Part shown: piece after piece, positions 35,233-46,951 of the stretch
Position numbering within the stretch: the first letter of the stretch is position 1
Layout: every line of letters starts with the position of its first letter
DNA from: Parascedosporium putredinis
Lineage: Eukaryota > Ascomycota > Sordariomycetes > Microascales > Microascaceae
Direction of reading: 5' to 3'
Assembly (NCBI GenBank): GCA_949357655.1
Contig: CASHTG010000001.1
Span: forward strand, 2,790,001 to 2,854,000
DNA: 64,000 nt
The notes under the pieces: generated by a model
What the model saw: only the letters and a program-made list of their open reading frames with translations
Databases searched by the model: none
Told to the model about the DNA's origin: nothing
Program-made: the position numbers and the translations under genes

Positions 35233-37335
35233 ATGACGTCGGCCCAACTCACCGATGTTTTGACCGAGCGGTGGCCGCTCCTCGCTGTGGGCGCTACTAC
35301 ACTCGTTGGGGCCACCCTCTTTCGCTACCTGTACAAATGGAGTGTGATATCCGCAATTCCCCTCGTGGGGTCGGAGATAGGGGATAGAGAGAAGCGCAGG
35401 ATGGCCTACATCATGGGTGGGAAGCGTCTCTATGAGGAAGGTTATCGCAAGGTAGAGCGATTCCCCGGATATGTTACAAGCACTGATCCCCAGCTTTGCA
35501 TTTTGCCCCCGGCCACCGGATCTTACCAAAGAAACCAGCTCATTCTAATATCCTGATAATCTCTTTCTATCTAGTTCAAAGAAGGCATTTTCCGAGTTAC
35601 AACCGCCAAAGAATGGTCCACCATTATCGTGTCGCCAAGGTTTCTTGGGGAGCTTCAAAGGCTCCCTGACGATGTCATCAGCATGCAGGCAGCTTTGGAA
35701 GATGCAAGTCTCCCTTATTCTCCCATATTCCGTTGTGCTTCTTGGCTTGATCAAATCTAATGCTCCCGTGTCTACAGCTTGTCGAGGCTAAGCACACCAA
35801 ACTGACCGTCGAAAACAGTCTCGAGATTGCCAGGGTCATCAAGGTTGATTTGACGCCCGCTCTCGGTATGCCGCCTTTACAACTCCCTAAACCTATCAAA
35901 GTGTCTCATTAACGCTGGGAGGAAGTCCGATTCAATCCAACTATTGCTGGGGAGGTCGCTGAGGCCTTTCGTCGCGAGCTTCAGATCGGCGATGACTGGA
36001 CAGAGATCAACATCAACCAAAAGCTTCTCCGTATCATAGGCATGGTCTCTGGGCGGATCTTCATCGGCCCCGAGCTCTGCCATAGCGAAGAGTACCTCGA
36101 CGCATCCATAAACTACACAATCGAAGTCATGACGGCGGTCCAGGAAATCGGCCGTCTCAAGTGGTTCCGCGATCTTCGAGCCCCATACCTGCCCTCGGTC
36201 AAGCGCCTGGATCAACGGATCGAACAGGCCTTGGCCTTTTTGAACCCCATTATCAATTCCCGCCTCGAATCCTCGAAACACGATCCCGGATACGAGAAGC
36301 CCGACGACTTGCTTCAGTGGCTACTCGATTCCTCCGCAAAGCTGGGCAAAGGAGAAGATGTGGAACGCATTGCGAAGCTCCAGCTCGGCCTCAGCTTCGC
36401 CGCCATTCATACCACGACGATGGCCACCACAAATGCGTTAGTGAACTCTCAAATGGAGCAGAGGGACACGAGCTCCTCGATGCCCTACCCGTTCCTAGGC
36501 TAACTTGGGCTTATTTTATTTCGTCTGATTTAGCTTTTACAACCTCGCTGCCATGCCAGAGATTATCCCCGAGCTTCGTCAAGAGATTCGGGACGCCCTT
36601 GCGGAGACGGGAGGAATTTTCACCAGCCAGGCTCTGCAGAAGATGAAAAAGTTGGACAGCTTTCTCCGGGAAACGTCGCGTGTCACTCCCCTGGTTTTGG
36701 TAAGCCCCGTCCACCGCCGAAGCTGACGGATCGTTATGTCGGAGGCCCGTTTTGAGCAATCCCGAACTGACCAAGCTAGCCTCGTTCCACCGCAAGGTCT
36801 TGAAGACCGTGACTCTGTCCAGCGGCCAAGTTCTTCCCGCAGGATCCACCATCGAAGTGTCTGCGGTTGGCGTCAACCTCGATGAGGAAATATTCCCCGA
36901 TAGCGACAAGTTCGACGCCTTTAGGTATTACCGCGCGCGGGAGGAGGGCACGAAGGAGAAGGGGGCCCGTTCCGCGGAGACTGTTGCGACGAACCAGTTT
37001 GTCAGCGTCAACCCCAATCACCTGTCTTTCGGCTACGGGCGCCACGCGTGCCGGGAAGGTTCTTTGCTGCCAATGAGATCAAGATGATCTTGTCGAATGC
37101 GCTCTTACGATACGATCTGAAGAATATCGACTCCGAGGCTGGGCGCATCCCTAATCTAGAGTTTGGTACGATGGTATGTAACGATCCCCTGTCCTATCGA
37201 TTGTGTCGCATTCGTGAGGCCCGAATCCTCGACCTTTGCAGCTTGAGAATGACATGGACGAGGCTAATGCGATGCTGTCACCAGTCAACTCCCGATGGCT
37301 CGAAGTCGCTGCTCTTCCGAAATATTCAGATCTAA
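35233..37335 (+). CDS. cytochrome P450 monooxygenase (ent-kaurene-oxidase-like group)
   Basis: Haem-thiolate monooxygenase with an N-terminal membrane anchor (LLAVGATTLVGATLFRYLY). Exons are 35233-35451, 35575-35703, 35778-35865, 35926-36436, 36534-36699, 36776-37173 and 37285-37335, giving about 520 residues, a normal length. The I-helix reads FAAIHTTTMATTN, the K-helix ExxR is in FLRETSRV, and the haem loop is FGYGRHAC followed by PGRFFA. One C is missing immediately after the haem cysteine codon (about 37050), so the literal frame is wrong there. The second intron begins GCAAGT, a GC-AG intron. The final exon encodes STPDGSKSLLFRNIQI, as in related fungal P450s. The third acceptor is chosen to keep phase. 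It is probably linked in function to the methyltransferase on the left; the substrate is unknown. Confidence 0.9.
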
Positions 37336-37952
37336 GACCCGGCTTCCTGCTCACGCCCTTCTTTTCTTTTTCTACCTTGGTTACCGATGACCCTTTTCTT
37401 TTTTTCTTCTCTTTTCTTTTGGAATCATGGTCAAGGGAAATCAAGTTGAGAATAAGCTGTCCTATATCATCGTTTGAGTGAATAAAGATGAAGATTAAGA
37501 GTGTAATCGTGCCACGATTTTATCCTGGTCCCGTTTTTTATTGTGTTAATCGTGAACCTTTTCGACTTCGTTCCCGGCCCTACTCTTCGTGTCATTCGTT
37601 CGATATAAAGATCTCGTTAAAGTGGTACCGAAGCCACGGGTTTTAGGACTCCGTAGAACTTGACGTGAATGTAGTTGGGTTGCAAGTGTTGATACGCCAG
37701 TAAAGCCCCCGCAGTGCACAACGGAATTGGTCTAAAATCAATATCAATCGCTCCACCAAAGCTCTTCCCGTCTTCGAAATTGTGTAGACGGGTACGAAAC
37801 TTGACTCCTAAAAACACCCTCAGTTTCTTGGATCTTTCCCACTACTGCCACTTTTCCATTCCTCAGACGTCGACTAGTCTCATTGACTTGTCCCGTGGGT
37901 TCTGTAATCCGTTCTACTAGGTCGTGGCAGTTCAAGCTTTTGTGCCGTGGAA
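37336..37952. other. intergenic region
   Basis: About 600 bases containing the 3' end of the P450 gene (T-rich) and the promoter and leader of tad1. Nothing else is seen. Confidence 0.55.
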
Positions 37953-39517
37953 ATGACTACGACACACCCCACGACACCACTGCCCCCGGATACCATCTCC
38001 CTTCCATAGCGGACGAGATCGCGGCTCTAGTCCTCGAGCAGTTCAACTCACTACCTAAGAAACGGAAACCCACCGTGCGTGACACGGGCGCCCACGAATG
38101 GATTCCGCTCAGCAGCATCGTAGCTGAGAGGAATGGCCAGCATCGCTGTGTAGCCCTCGCGTAAGTCCCCACGGCGGAGGCTCCGACCGGGGCCCTTCGA
38201 AACGGGCTTCTTGGAGGGGAGTCAAGAGGCTAACTAAAGGGGTGGAAAACGTGGTGGCACGCCCGTTCCCCCTCCCCCGCAGTACAGGTATGAAGTGTCT
38301 TCCCGCGGCGAAGCTCAAGGAAGCCAATGGTAACGGGCTGCATGACTGGCATGCCGAAATCCTGGCCATCCGCGCCTTGAACCACTTTCTCCTCACAGAG
38401 GCCCGCGAGCTTAGTAGCGGCAAGGATACGAATGAAGAGTTGCGCCTCCTACGTTGGACCACGCCCGCGGATAGGGAGGCGCAAGTCGGCATGTCCCAGC
38501 CATTTACCATTCGTCAAGATGTGAAACTATACATGTATTCTTCCGAAGCTCCGTGTAAGTCCTTGACGCAAGTCCGGCCGGCTGCCGCAGGCACACTATC
38601 TACCCTTGCTACTCTCATCCCATTAATCTATTCCCCCGGGAACTACAAAATATACCGCCTCGAGTCCTTGATCCCGCCATACTAATTCATTTTTCCCGTC
38701 TCGCCACCCACCTCCAGGCGGAGACGCAAGCATGGAGCTCACCATGTCCGCCCAAGAAGACCCAACGCCCTGGTCCGTCCCAACACCCTCCGCCAGCGAC
38801 GACCCGCAGCTCCCCGGCCGCCAATACTTTTCCCATCTCGGCATCGTGCGCCGCAAGCCCTCTCGCCCCGACGCTCCGCCCACCCTCTCCAAGTCTTGCT
38901 CCGACAAGCTCGCGTTGGCCCAGGCAACCTCCCTCCTTTCCTCCCCCGCCGCGCTGCTCATCAACCCCGCCAACGCCTACCTTTCCGCCCTGATCCTGCC
39001 CTCGGCCGTCTTCGTTCCCGACGCCTTCCACCGGTGCTTCTCCGATCGAATGGGCGCCGTCAGCAGCGCGACGTGGCCTGGCGGGTACCACTTTTGGGCG
39101 GTACAACCCGCCGTCACCTCTGTCGAGTTTACCTTTTCAAGGCGCGAAGTGGCCCGGCGGTCCGGCGGGGCTATGGTACCCTGCAATGTCTCGGCCGTCT
39201 GGGGCGCGCAGGGCCTGGAAGAGGGCTTGGTCAACGGCATTCTGCAGGGTAAGAAGGCGTTTACCGAACGCGGAGCGAGCTCGCTCTCTAGGAGAAGATT
39301 GTGGGAGCTCGCGGCGGATGTCGCGGGGTTACTTGGGGAGGAGGGAGAAAAGATTCGACAAGCGCTGGCCGAGGCAAGCTATGGGGCGATAAAGGGGAGC
39401 CGACCTCTCGCGCAAAGGCGAGACGTCAAGGGGCTTGTGCGCGAAGACGCGTTGAAGGGATGGGTAAGAAACGTGGGGGATGATGACTTTGTCATTACTA
39501 GGAACTTGCACACTTGA
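37953..39517 (+). CDS. tad1: tRNA-specific adenosine-37 deaminase Tad1
   Basis: Deaminates A37 to inosine next to the anticodon of tRNA-Ala. Exons are 37953-38160, 38283-38554 and 38718-39517. The zinc/catalytic motif is DWHAEILAIRALNHFLL, the next ligand lies in the junction-spanning APCGDASMEL, and the third in TLSKSCSDKLALAQ. The ADAR/Tad1 deaminase core continues through FHRCFSDRMGAVSS and VPCNVSAVWG to the end at NLHT. The ATG at 37953 begins MTTTHPTTPLPPDT. The downstream family-like frame (SIADEIAALVLEQFNSLPKK) requires one lost base between about 37985 and 38005. No other ATG precedes that frame, so this start is preferred. It is convergent with the NAC-beta gene. Confidence 0.93.
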
Positions 39518-40121
39518 TGAGCTCTAGAAAGAGACAGTAACTAGCAGCTTCGACAAAATTCCCAACGTGCTAAAATCCCGTAATGAGGCGGCGTAAACCT
39601 TGGAGCTCATGAGCTTGTCGCTCTATCATCTTGCAAATGAATCTTTATTTCAGTGCGAGGCTGGGGAGACCATGCAATAAACCTAACCTTGAATCGACAC
39701 TAAAAACAAAACCAATCGCTCCGGCCGTTTCGGCAGTACCCTTGAGTTTCATTTTTCATTATCTCCATTTTTTAAGGAAAAGAAAGACGTCACCAGGGCA
39801 AGAGAAGAGAAATTGTCAAGTTTCCACTCCTCGTGGGTCAATTGGATCATGATGCCACACTACTATCCGCCGGGATAACCGCCCATTGCCTTGCCAAAAG
39901 AGACTTTTTCAGGAGAAGGGGTGGGAACATAAAGACAGGAAGAGGAGGTGGTAGGCAAGGCGAGGCGTTGATAGGAAAAGTAAAGACGAGAAAACACAGA
40001 GAATGGCGGTATATCCCACAAGTCTTAATCCGCGCTCCAAACTGACTATTCAGGCACAGAATTCAAGTTCTTGCTGTTTTTCGACGGCTTCGTGTGTCGA
40101 GACAAAAGTCCATTATCCCCT
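39518..40121. other. convergent intergenic region
   Basis: About 600 bases between the ends of tad1 (+) and the NAC-beta gene (-). Nothing recognisable is seen. Confidence 0.6.
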
Positions 40122-40907
40122 TTACTCGACCTTGGACTCGAAGTTCTCACCCTCGACGAGGTCGGGGATATCCTCATCGTCCTCATCCTTCTTCTGGAGC
40201 TGGTAGCTCTCGGCGAGCTTGCGGAGGAAGCAAGCGAATCGGGGCCGAGCTGGTTCAGGATGCCAGGAACGAGCTCAGTAAGCTCCTTATCCTCACCGTT
40301 ACCGTAGATGGCGAAGGTATTGGCCTGAACGGCAGCATGGACTAGAGGTAGAGGAAAGGAAATGTTAGGTTCGGGAAACCACCGTCGTTGCTCAACGAAG
40401 CCAGGAAGAAAGGGGGAAACCTACCCTTGGGGGCAGAGAAGTGGATGACGTTGCCGTCCTCCTTGAACATGTTGACCTCCTCGATAGCCTGGATAGGCTG
40501 AACGTTGAGCTTCTTCAACGTAGCCTGGAGCTTCTTGTCATCGGCACCGGAGCGGGCCGGCGCCCTCTTGACCTTGCGCCTGGGAGTACCCTTGCCGCTG
40601 TATCGATAACCTCATTAGTCCGCCATTCGATCACTTCCAGGATAGGTATGTGTAGATTGACATAGCTGTCATCGCACGAGAGTGTAGGGACAGGAAAACA
40701 AGGGGAGGTCAATCTAGGAGATACATACCCTGCGAAGAGGTTAGCAAAGAGGTCATGCAAGCGATGGTTGAGGGAGGCATAGGAAAAGAGATAGAGGCAG
40801 AGAGAGAAGGGGAGGGGGAGGGAGAAGGATTAAGCAAAGAGTTAAGACTTACCGATACGGGCGCTGGCACCAAGCTTCTTGAGACGCTCCTGAACTTCCG
40901 TATCCAT
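40122..40907 (-). CDS. egd1: nascent polypeptide-associated complex subunit beta
   Basis: Ribosome-bound chaperone subunit that pairs with NAC-alpha at the exit tunnel. Exons on the minus strand: 40907-40853 ([18 protein letters not shown]), a candidate single base at 40739, 40597-40425 ([20 protein letters not shown] and onward) and 40341-40122. The ribosome-binding RRK motif lies in GTPRRKVK, and the NAC domain in [19 protein letters not shown] and [20 protein letters not shown]. The tail is acidic ([21 protein letters not shown] minus variation). One base is missing near 40228 (SLASLRKLAES), which would otherwise destroy the conserved C-terminal part. The length is 149 residues with the correction, close to the fungal norm. 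The Gly-Gly after ARI needs one extra G, supplied by the micro-exon or by a lost base at the first donor. Confidence 0.95.
40739..40739 (-). other. candidate one-nucleotide exon of NAC-beta
   Basis: On the minus strand a CTAACC branch-like site and CGCAG acceptor are followed by a single G and then a GTATGT donor. The next intron has its own CTAAT branch site and ACAG acceptor. Including this G gives the conserved [12 protein letters not shown] and the right phase to the end of exon 4. A lost G at the first donor would give the same frame with a single 255-base intron, so this call is not proven. Confidence 0.45.
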
Positions 40908-42391
40908 GTTGAGGGATTGGGTGTGTGACGGATGCGTCAAGGCGGAGAAAAGGGCGGGAGGTGAAGGGGTCGGTAAACTGGGGGCACACCAAAGGTCACA
41001 AAACGTTAGCGGCGACTCCCAATTGGAAAAGCCTTAGGGCAACGGCCACGCAATGGGTGCAATTAGGATGGATGAACCGCTTCAGCCAGCACAATGGACC
41101 AGTGGCGTCGTAAGGGCAAAATATCGAGGAGTTGAACGTACAGGTCTAGATCCGAGATCTCGGGTGTGGATTCAGGTTCGGCGAAGGTATATGAGGATTG
41201 TGCTGGGGAACGATCGAAAAAAGTTACTGGCTCCGAACCCCAGCGTTTGTGCGTGCCAAGACTTGCACAGGAAGTGGTAAAAGTTCGGCAAAACGCCCTG
41301 ATTATCTGGTTGGGGTAATAGGTGCTCTCGAGGTGTGAGGAGCTGGTTCTCCAGCTAAAAATTGCAACAATTCAATTCGGTGCTTGTGAGGTGGGGTTGT
41401 GCCTTTGCTCATGTAAGCAACCATGAACACCTTCTGAACATGGGGAAGTCCTCGAAAATAGGGTCTCACGTGAGCGCTCACCATCCTGGAACTCCAGCTT
41501 GAGCTGCTAGCCGAGTAAACCAAGGGGGAAGTTGCTGCTGAGCATCCCATTATTGGCAAAAGGCTGCCGCCTCTGTCATCAATGTTATCATCTAGTCTAG
41601 TGTGGTAATGAATATATGTCCTATCTAGGACTTGCTCCTCCCAAGCTCGCCGCGGGTGAAGCAGTTCCCTTTGTAGGGAAATAGAGGATGGTAGCCATTA
41701 CCAGCCAAAGATATAATTGATATAGGCCGGCCTTGATATATCTCTAGTAGGGAAAGTGAGCCCCTATTGTTATGCCCACTTGCCTCAGTAATGGATAGCA
41801 GATAGCTCATTATGGTCTATTTTCCAGAAGCTTGTGGCAAACGGGTGGTTATATGATAAGGAGCCAATGCCCGACATAATTGGGCCTAGTAATTTCTCGT
41901 AGCTTATCGGAAGAGTTGCAGCTTCGAACCCTCGTGTAGATCTATATGCCATTACACTTGAACAAGTATATGGGGGCATATATCTCTAGATCTGACACAA
42001 GGTAGGGAGTTGCCTCCGCCATTCATTTCCACAACGGAAATACTGATCGCGGGCAGGCTATGTGTTCGCATCATACGCCGGTGACATGGTCAGGTATATA
42101 CACACTTGCTCGGAGGCCAAGGTGGGGGTTCCTTCTTCATTTCTTCCATTTTGGTATTATTTGCTGGCTCGTCTTGCCTCTTATTAGGAAGTGGAGATAG
42201 TCCCTATCCGTCAGATGTCGTACAGTATATGCCTAGGCTCGCATGCGGCGAGTCTCCCCGGGGCAAGAGCCTCCTTCTATCAAAACGCCCAATCCCGATG
42301 ATCATGTGCCGAATAGTATACAATAGCCCAACCCGCGTGGCTGATCTCGTGAGGGATATGGCGCTCCAAGCGGACGTAGCCCGTCTCCCAT
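40908..42391. other. intergenic region, no gene seen
   Basis: About 1.5 kb. The left part is the NAC-beta promoter. The stretch at about 41570-42110 looks AT-richer than its surroundings, with many short TATA/CTAG words and stops in all frames. It might be old, decayed DNA; no family match is visible. Confidence 0.45.
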
Positions 42392-42924
42392 CTACTCCTT
42401 TGCCTCGAGTCCTGCCTCCAAACGCATCTGTTTTCTTCTTGCAAAGGCGTCGGCGGCGTCCCGGCGCATCTGAGCCTTCGCATGCTTCTTCTTCTCGTCC
42501 TCCATTTCCTTCAGGGATATCCAGACTAGACAAAGAAAGGATTATTAGCAAACTTGAGATTATAGCAGTTCAAGGGCGAGGAAAGCTCGGTAAATGGACG
42601 TACTGTGCTTGTCGGACTTGGCGGCTTGCTTGATCATGGACACAAAGTCGTCGAAGTCCTGTTCCCTCTTTTCCTTGTTTTCCAGGCTCCGTTTTTGTAG
42701 ATCCGGGTTATATCGCTTAAACAGCTCTTCTTCGGTCGGGATCAACTTCATGGTGATCCAAGGGCCGCCGACGGAGATGACAGCTCCGCTAGTCCCGGGG
42801 AACAATGTCAGTGGTTCAAGCTCTCGAGTAGTATGGAGGTCGAAGGGGAGCGAGGAGGTCCGATAATAACATACCCGAGCATAACCTTGGTCCATAGCCA
42901 CCAGTTTACAGGCTTCTTTGGCAT
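42392..42924 (-). CDS. cbp4: cytochrome bc1 complex assembly factor Cbp4
   Basis: Inner-membrane protein that stabilises newly made cytochrome b during complex III assembly. Three minus-strand exons (42924-42875, 42788-42604, 42525-42392) sum to 369 bases and give exactly 122 residues. It starts [20 protein letters not shown], with the conserved W/L-rich start, followed by a single hydrophobic segment ([13 protein letters not shown]), then [19 protein letters not shown], the family signature, and a highly charged coiled-coil tail ([18 protein letters not shown]). Donors are GTATGT and GTACGT, acceptors CTAG. No frame break is seen. Confidence 0.94.
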
Positions 42925-45900
42925 GTTGGGAAGCGTTGTGAGCGTAGGAAAGGCCTTTCTTCAAGAGCCAGATGTCGCGAAGAATGCGAATGACGCTTGT
43001 CAAATCACGTCGATGCGATTTGTCCAGTCAAGGCAGAACTAAATTTATTTCCGTTTTTGGAAGGCGGTGTGAACCAGGAAACGCCGCTTGTCAAAGGTCT
43101 TTGCATCACACTTCGAGATTTGAGTTCAGCAACAGTGCGAGGACAACGCTTCTCGGCCAGCGTTGTTTGACCCTGGCTGAAACAATACAACTCTGGACCT
43201 TGCTAGGGACATCACAAACAAAGCAAGCTTGCTCGCAGGATTCTCTTTTGCTTCTTTGTCCTTCTTCTTCCTGGTCAGCGTAAGAGCGCCGACATTTAGA
43301 CGTCGGACATTCACATCTTCAAACTATTACTAAGTATCCCGGGTTGTGTTTCGTCCAATGTCACAACTGGAGTTCACTCGCGGCCATTTCGTTTAGCTCG
43401 TAGCACAATGCGGAAGGCCATATCATAAGGGATCTACGATGTCCCCCTGAGGTATATGGAGGCATCAGATTGATTCTAAGTTGCCCTCCATGATCATCTG
43501 ATATGATAATATCTGACGGGCTGTACTCATCGACTTTCCTTCATAAGATTCCTCCATTTTGCCACTCTTTGTGGCTGAAGCAGGACCAAAGCCTGCCGGG
43601 CGTCTGGCTCTTCAAGCGGCCGGCTAGTGCTGATCGTAGCCTGTTCCGGGTTTTCATCCCCAAGAAATGCAATGCAGAAGCCTTGTGGAAGCGGACGAGT
43701 TAGTGGCGCCGGGAATGGGGAAACAAGGCTTCACTGTTATGCAAGCAGGGGGTGCTCGACACATCCACTGGCGACCAGTCAGGGGTGTTTTGAGACAAAA
43801 CGCCAGTACTAAGCAAGCAGGACGCCGTCAGATGCGTTTCGACTGGAAAAAGAAAATAGAAAAGAAGGGCCAACGAATAATGACGAAGAAGCAGACCTGC
43901 AAGGAAGTGAATTCATCCATACGGATACGGATATGGAAAAAGGGATGTTCCTCCTGATAATAATCGCACCGCCAGATCCGCCCCAGGCCAATGTCTTGAG
44001 CATCTGAGGTGTGCTCCACAGAAACAGGGCTCTTTAACTCGAAACAGAGAAGATGAAGGTTGACGGGGGCAAAAGGGCCAATGACAGATCATGGCCATGA
44101 TTGGATACAAGGCGGGCCACATGACAATTAGGAAGGCGATATATCACGGCAAAGGAGGGGGACAAGGGCCTCGACTCGTTCGAATGGGCTCGGGGATCGG
44201 ACATCTCCCATGAATGAGATGAATGGGATCAAATCATCCATCATCAGTTGACGAAGAAAGGGATTGCTCGAGCTGGCGAAACGCCTCGTATCGAGACCCT
44301 CAGTCCCCCTTCTCCCAGTTGGGTTTTGTACAACGGCTTGAGGTTAGGTTTGGGGTGGTTTGGGTGGAGCGCAGCATCTAGTGTACACTACGTTGGTCTC
44401 CATTGTTCCTGCATCGGCCGGATTTGCAAAGGGTCCCCGAGTGTGCACCGTTACAACCTGGGCGGGTTTAGGGGACTGAACAGCTCGATCATGAATTTGT
44501 GTGCTTTTAGATGTACAGTTAGCCGCCCAGATCGCCGTGCTGTTTTGTCCACCCTTTGATATTTCTACAAGTAGTTCCTTCCTGCAGTATCAACCCCTTT
44601 TCTTTTGTAGTACAAGCGGGCTCGCTGAGCATCTTAGACAGAAAGCGCGAGTGTGCTGATGGAGTTATTCATTTGAGCTGCGTCAGGTTGCCTTGCCCCT
44701 CGGTGTCCGAGTATTTCCCCCAAGCGACTGATGAAACCGGTTCTTCCTTGGCCGCTCCTTCTAAACGGGCAGCAAGTATCCTCAGAACATGTCATTTTGC
44801 TCAGCTCATGTCATCGTCCGTGAGTACAAGATGAAAAAGAAAGAACAGAAACAACAAGTAAGTGTCAGCGAATGCCTGGGGCAGGCTGATATTATCCCGC
44901 TGTGGACTCGACTCGGATTGGATCCGCCAACGAGGAGGACGGGGAGAGGATGGCTCCCTGGAACCCGAAATGCTGTACCAGTGTTCAGACCCTACGGCTT
45001 CGGGACCGCGTCCACGTCTCAGCTCAGGGCAAATATAGCTTGGGGCAGACGGTGCAAGTCACCGCGTTGATCAATACAGGCACAGCGGACCAGGATCTTG
45101 TCAGCACGTACCCGCCGGGCCCAGAGGTGGCCGGCGACAACAGATCTCAAACACAACAAAACCCCCACAATAAGGAGGATTGGGCGACAAGCCAAATGCT
45201 TGTGCGAGTATCATGGCACAGACCCAAGCCACGAGCCTTGTCCTCAGTATTGAAGAGAGAAGGGGTGACGGTGTGGAACCTTAAGGGTGTCCCCTGCACA
45301 GGGCTCAAACCTGTAAGGTCTAGGACGGTACTTGCTTGTCTGCACTCGTCGCAAGCGTCGAGTTCGGTCAAGATAATAATATGCTTCTCCGCGTCCCTCT
45401 GGACATGGCGGGCAAATTTAAAATAGTCGTGTTCCTTGATTGTCCCGCCGGACGTCAGTTTCGCCGTCTTGCTCTTACCCTGCTACCCGAGGAAAAAGAA
45501 AGAAAAGGAAAAGCACGGCGAGAACAGGGATATGGGGAGACGGACGGGGAAAGGCCGTGTTCTGGACACAGAGGGCTTTTCTTTCATCCACGGGCGACGT
45601 TGACTTGCATCAAATGGTTGCGTCAACTCCATGTCAAGTCCCCCCTGCCGAAATTTGCAAGTGCGTGCCCCGAGCCCATTGTGTGCTGGATTGAACCTCG
45701 AGGTGCGGTTCCACGTCCATCCCCATCCCGGCACTCAGTCAGGACGATTGAAACCGGCCCTCCCTCGCTCCAAGGTCGTGCGGCTTTATTAGTTTTCCAA
45801 CGGCACGCTATTACCGTTGCAGGGCGGTCCACACAGCCAGCAGCACATCCATATTATGGATCAATCACAATTACATCAACTAAATCGAGCCACTTGCGCC

Positions 45901-46951
45901 GGTCCCGGTCCCTCTATGGATTGGCGTCCTCCCTCCCCATCCCCCTCCCCCACACACGCACACAAGGACTTGAACCTCGTGCCCTCGTCCTTTCCTGTCC
46001 TTCCTGCCTAGACCCGAGAAATCTCCATGTACTTTTGCGCCCTGGGGAGCTTCTCGCTTGCTGCCACCTCTCCCTGCCCGTTTACCAAGTACCTATAGTA
46101 AGAATGGGGAGCATTGCGGCTTAACGGCTCGAGGTAAACCCGAAAGGAAAAGAAGAGAGAAGAGAAAAGAACGAGAAAAGAGAAGGAACAAGTCGAGGAT
46201 TAAACTTCGATTCGCTGCTTCCCTTTTCATCATCCCTGGGCAACGCTCATTGTCGCTGCTTGTCCAGTCACACCTCAACCCTTTCATGTTCCCTACCCGA
46301 ACGTAATCCTCCGTTCCGCCCCCTCCAACGAATCGTGCACTCGTGGCCTACCTTGCCGAAACGTCGATCAACTCTCCCACCGAAACGGGCGCAAATCCGG
46401 TCCCAGCAGTAAATCCCCTGCTGCTCACCTTTTCTTCGTCCCATTTTCTTTTCACGAACCTCCTTTTCTTTTCCCCTAGTCTCCAGCATATACCCTCCCT
46501 TGGTTCCATTCTCACGGGAGCCCTTTCTCTATCATTGATCTCTTTTTTTTGGCCTCTCAAATTAATCATGCATGTCACCTAAGCAGCGGACCCGGTTCAA
46601 AGCTGCCACTTCTGCCGCTACGGGAACTCACATTCTCCCACTCAACTATTCCTTGGACTGTTCCCCCTTAACTCTGAAGACCCTATACTTTTCAGATCAA
46701 ACCTTCCTCCATTGCGCTTCGCCGGCCCAATCGAGATTGCGGACTACGCTTCTCGGCCCTAATTCTCTCTTCCAGTACTTCTCCGCCTAGCTCGGCCTTC
46801 TTTGCGACCTAACCTCACGACCCCTCGATTCCTTGAACCCGTCCTAATTTTCAAGAGCAAGCAACCGGTCGAGCCCGCCGCCAAGAATTGTCGCGAGTGG
46901 AATTCTTGAAAACCGAACAAACAAGAGAGGGGGGAAGCTTGCCACTTCGTC
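42925..46951. other. 4 kb region without a supported gene
   Basis: Lies between the 5' ends of cbp4 (-) and the chitin synthase activator (+), so it holds both promoters. Open frames are short, apart from one at 45336-46124 that has no family features. The last 800 bases are CT-rich with many TTTTCTT and CCCTCC words, consistent with a long leader for the activator gene. Confidence 0.5.

Noticed and set aside
41570..42110. Possible decayed or RIP-affected transposon
   Set aside because: The stretch looks AT-rich, but no terminal repeats, target duplication or transposase/reverse transcriptase motif is visible.
42106..42633. Plus-strand open frame of 175 codons
   Set aside because: Its right half lies antisense to the cbp4 exons, which give an exact 122-residue family protein.
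45960..45980. tRNA-like B-box on the minus strand (GAGGTTCAAGTCC)
   Set aside because: No matching T-stem, acceptor stem or A-box could be found around it.
45336..46124. Long plus-strand open frame of 262 codons upstream of the chitin synthase activator
   Set aside because: No family motif, unusual composition and overlapping open frames in other phases. It lies in the expected promoter/leader region.
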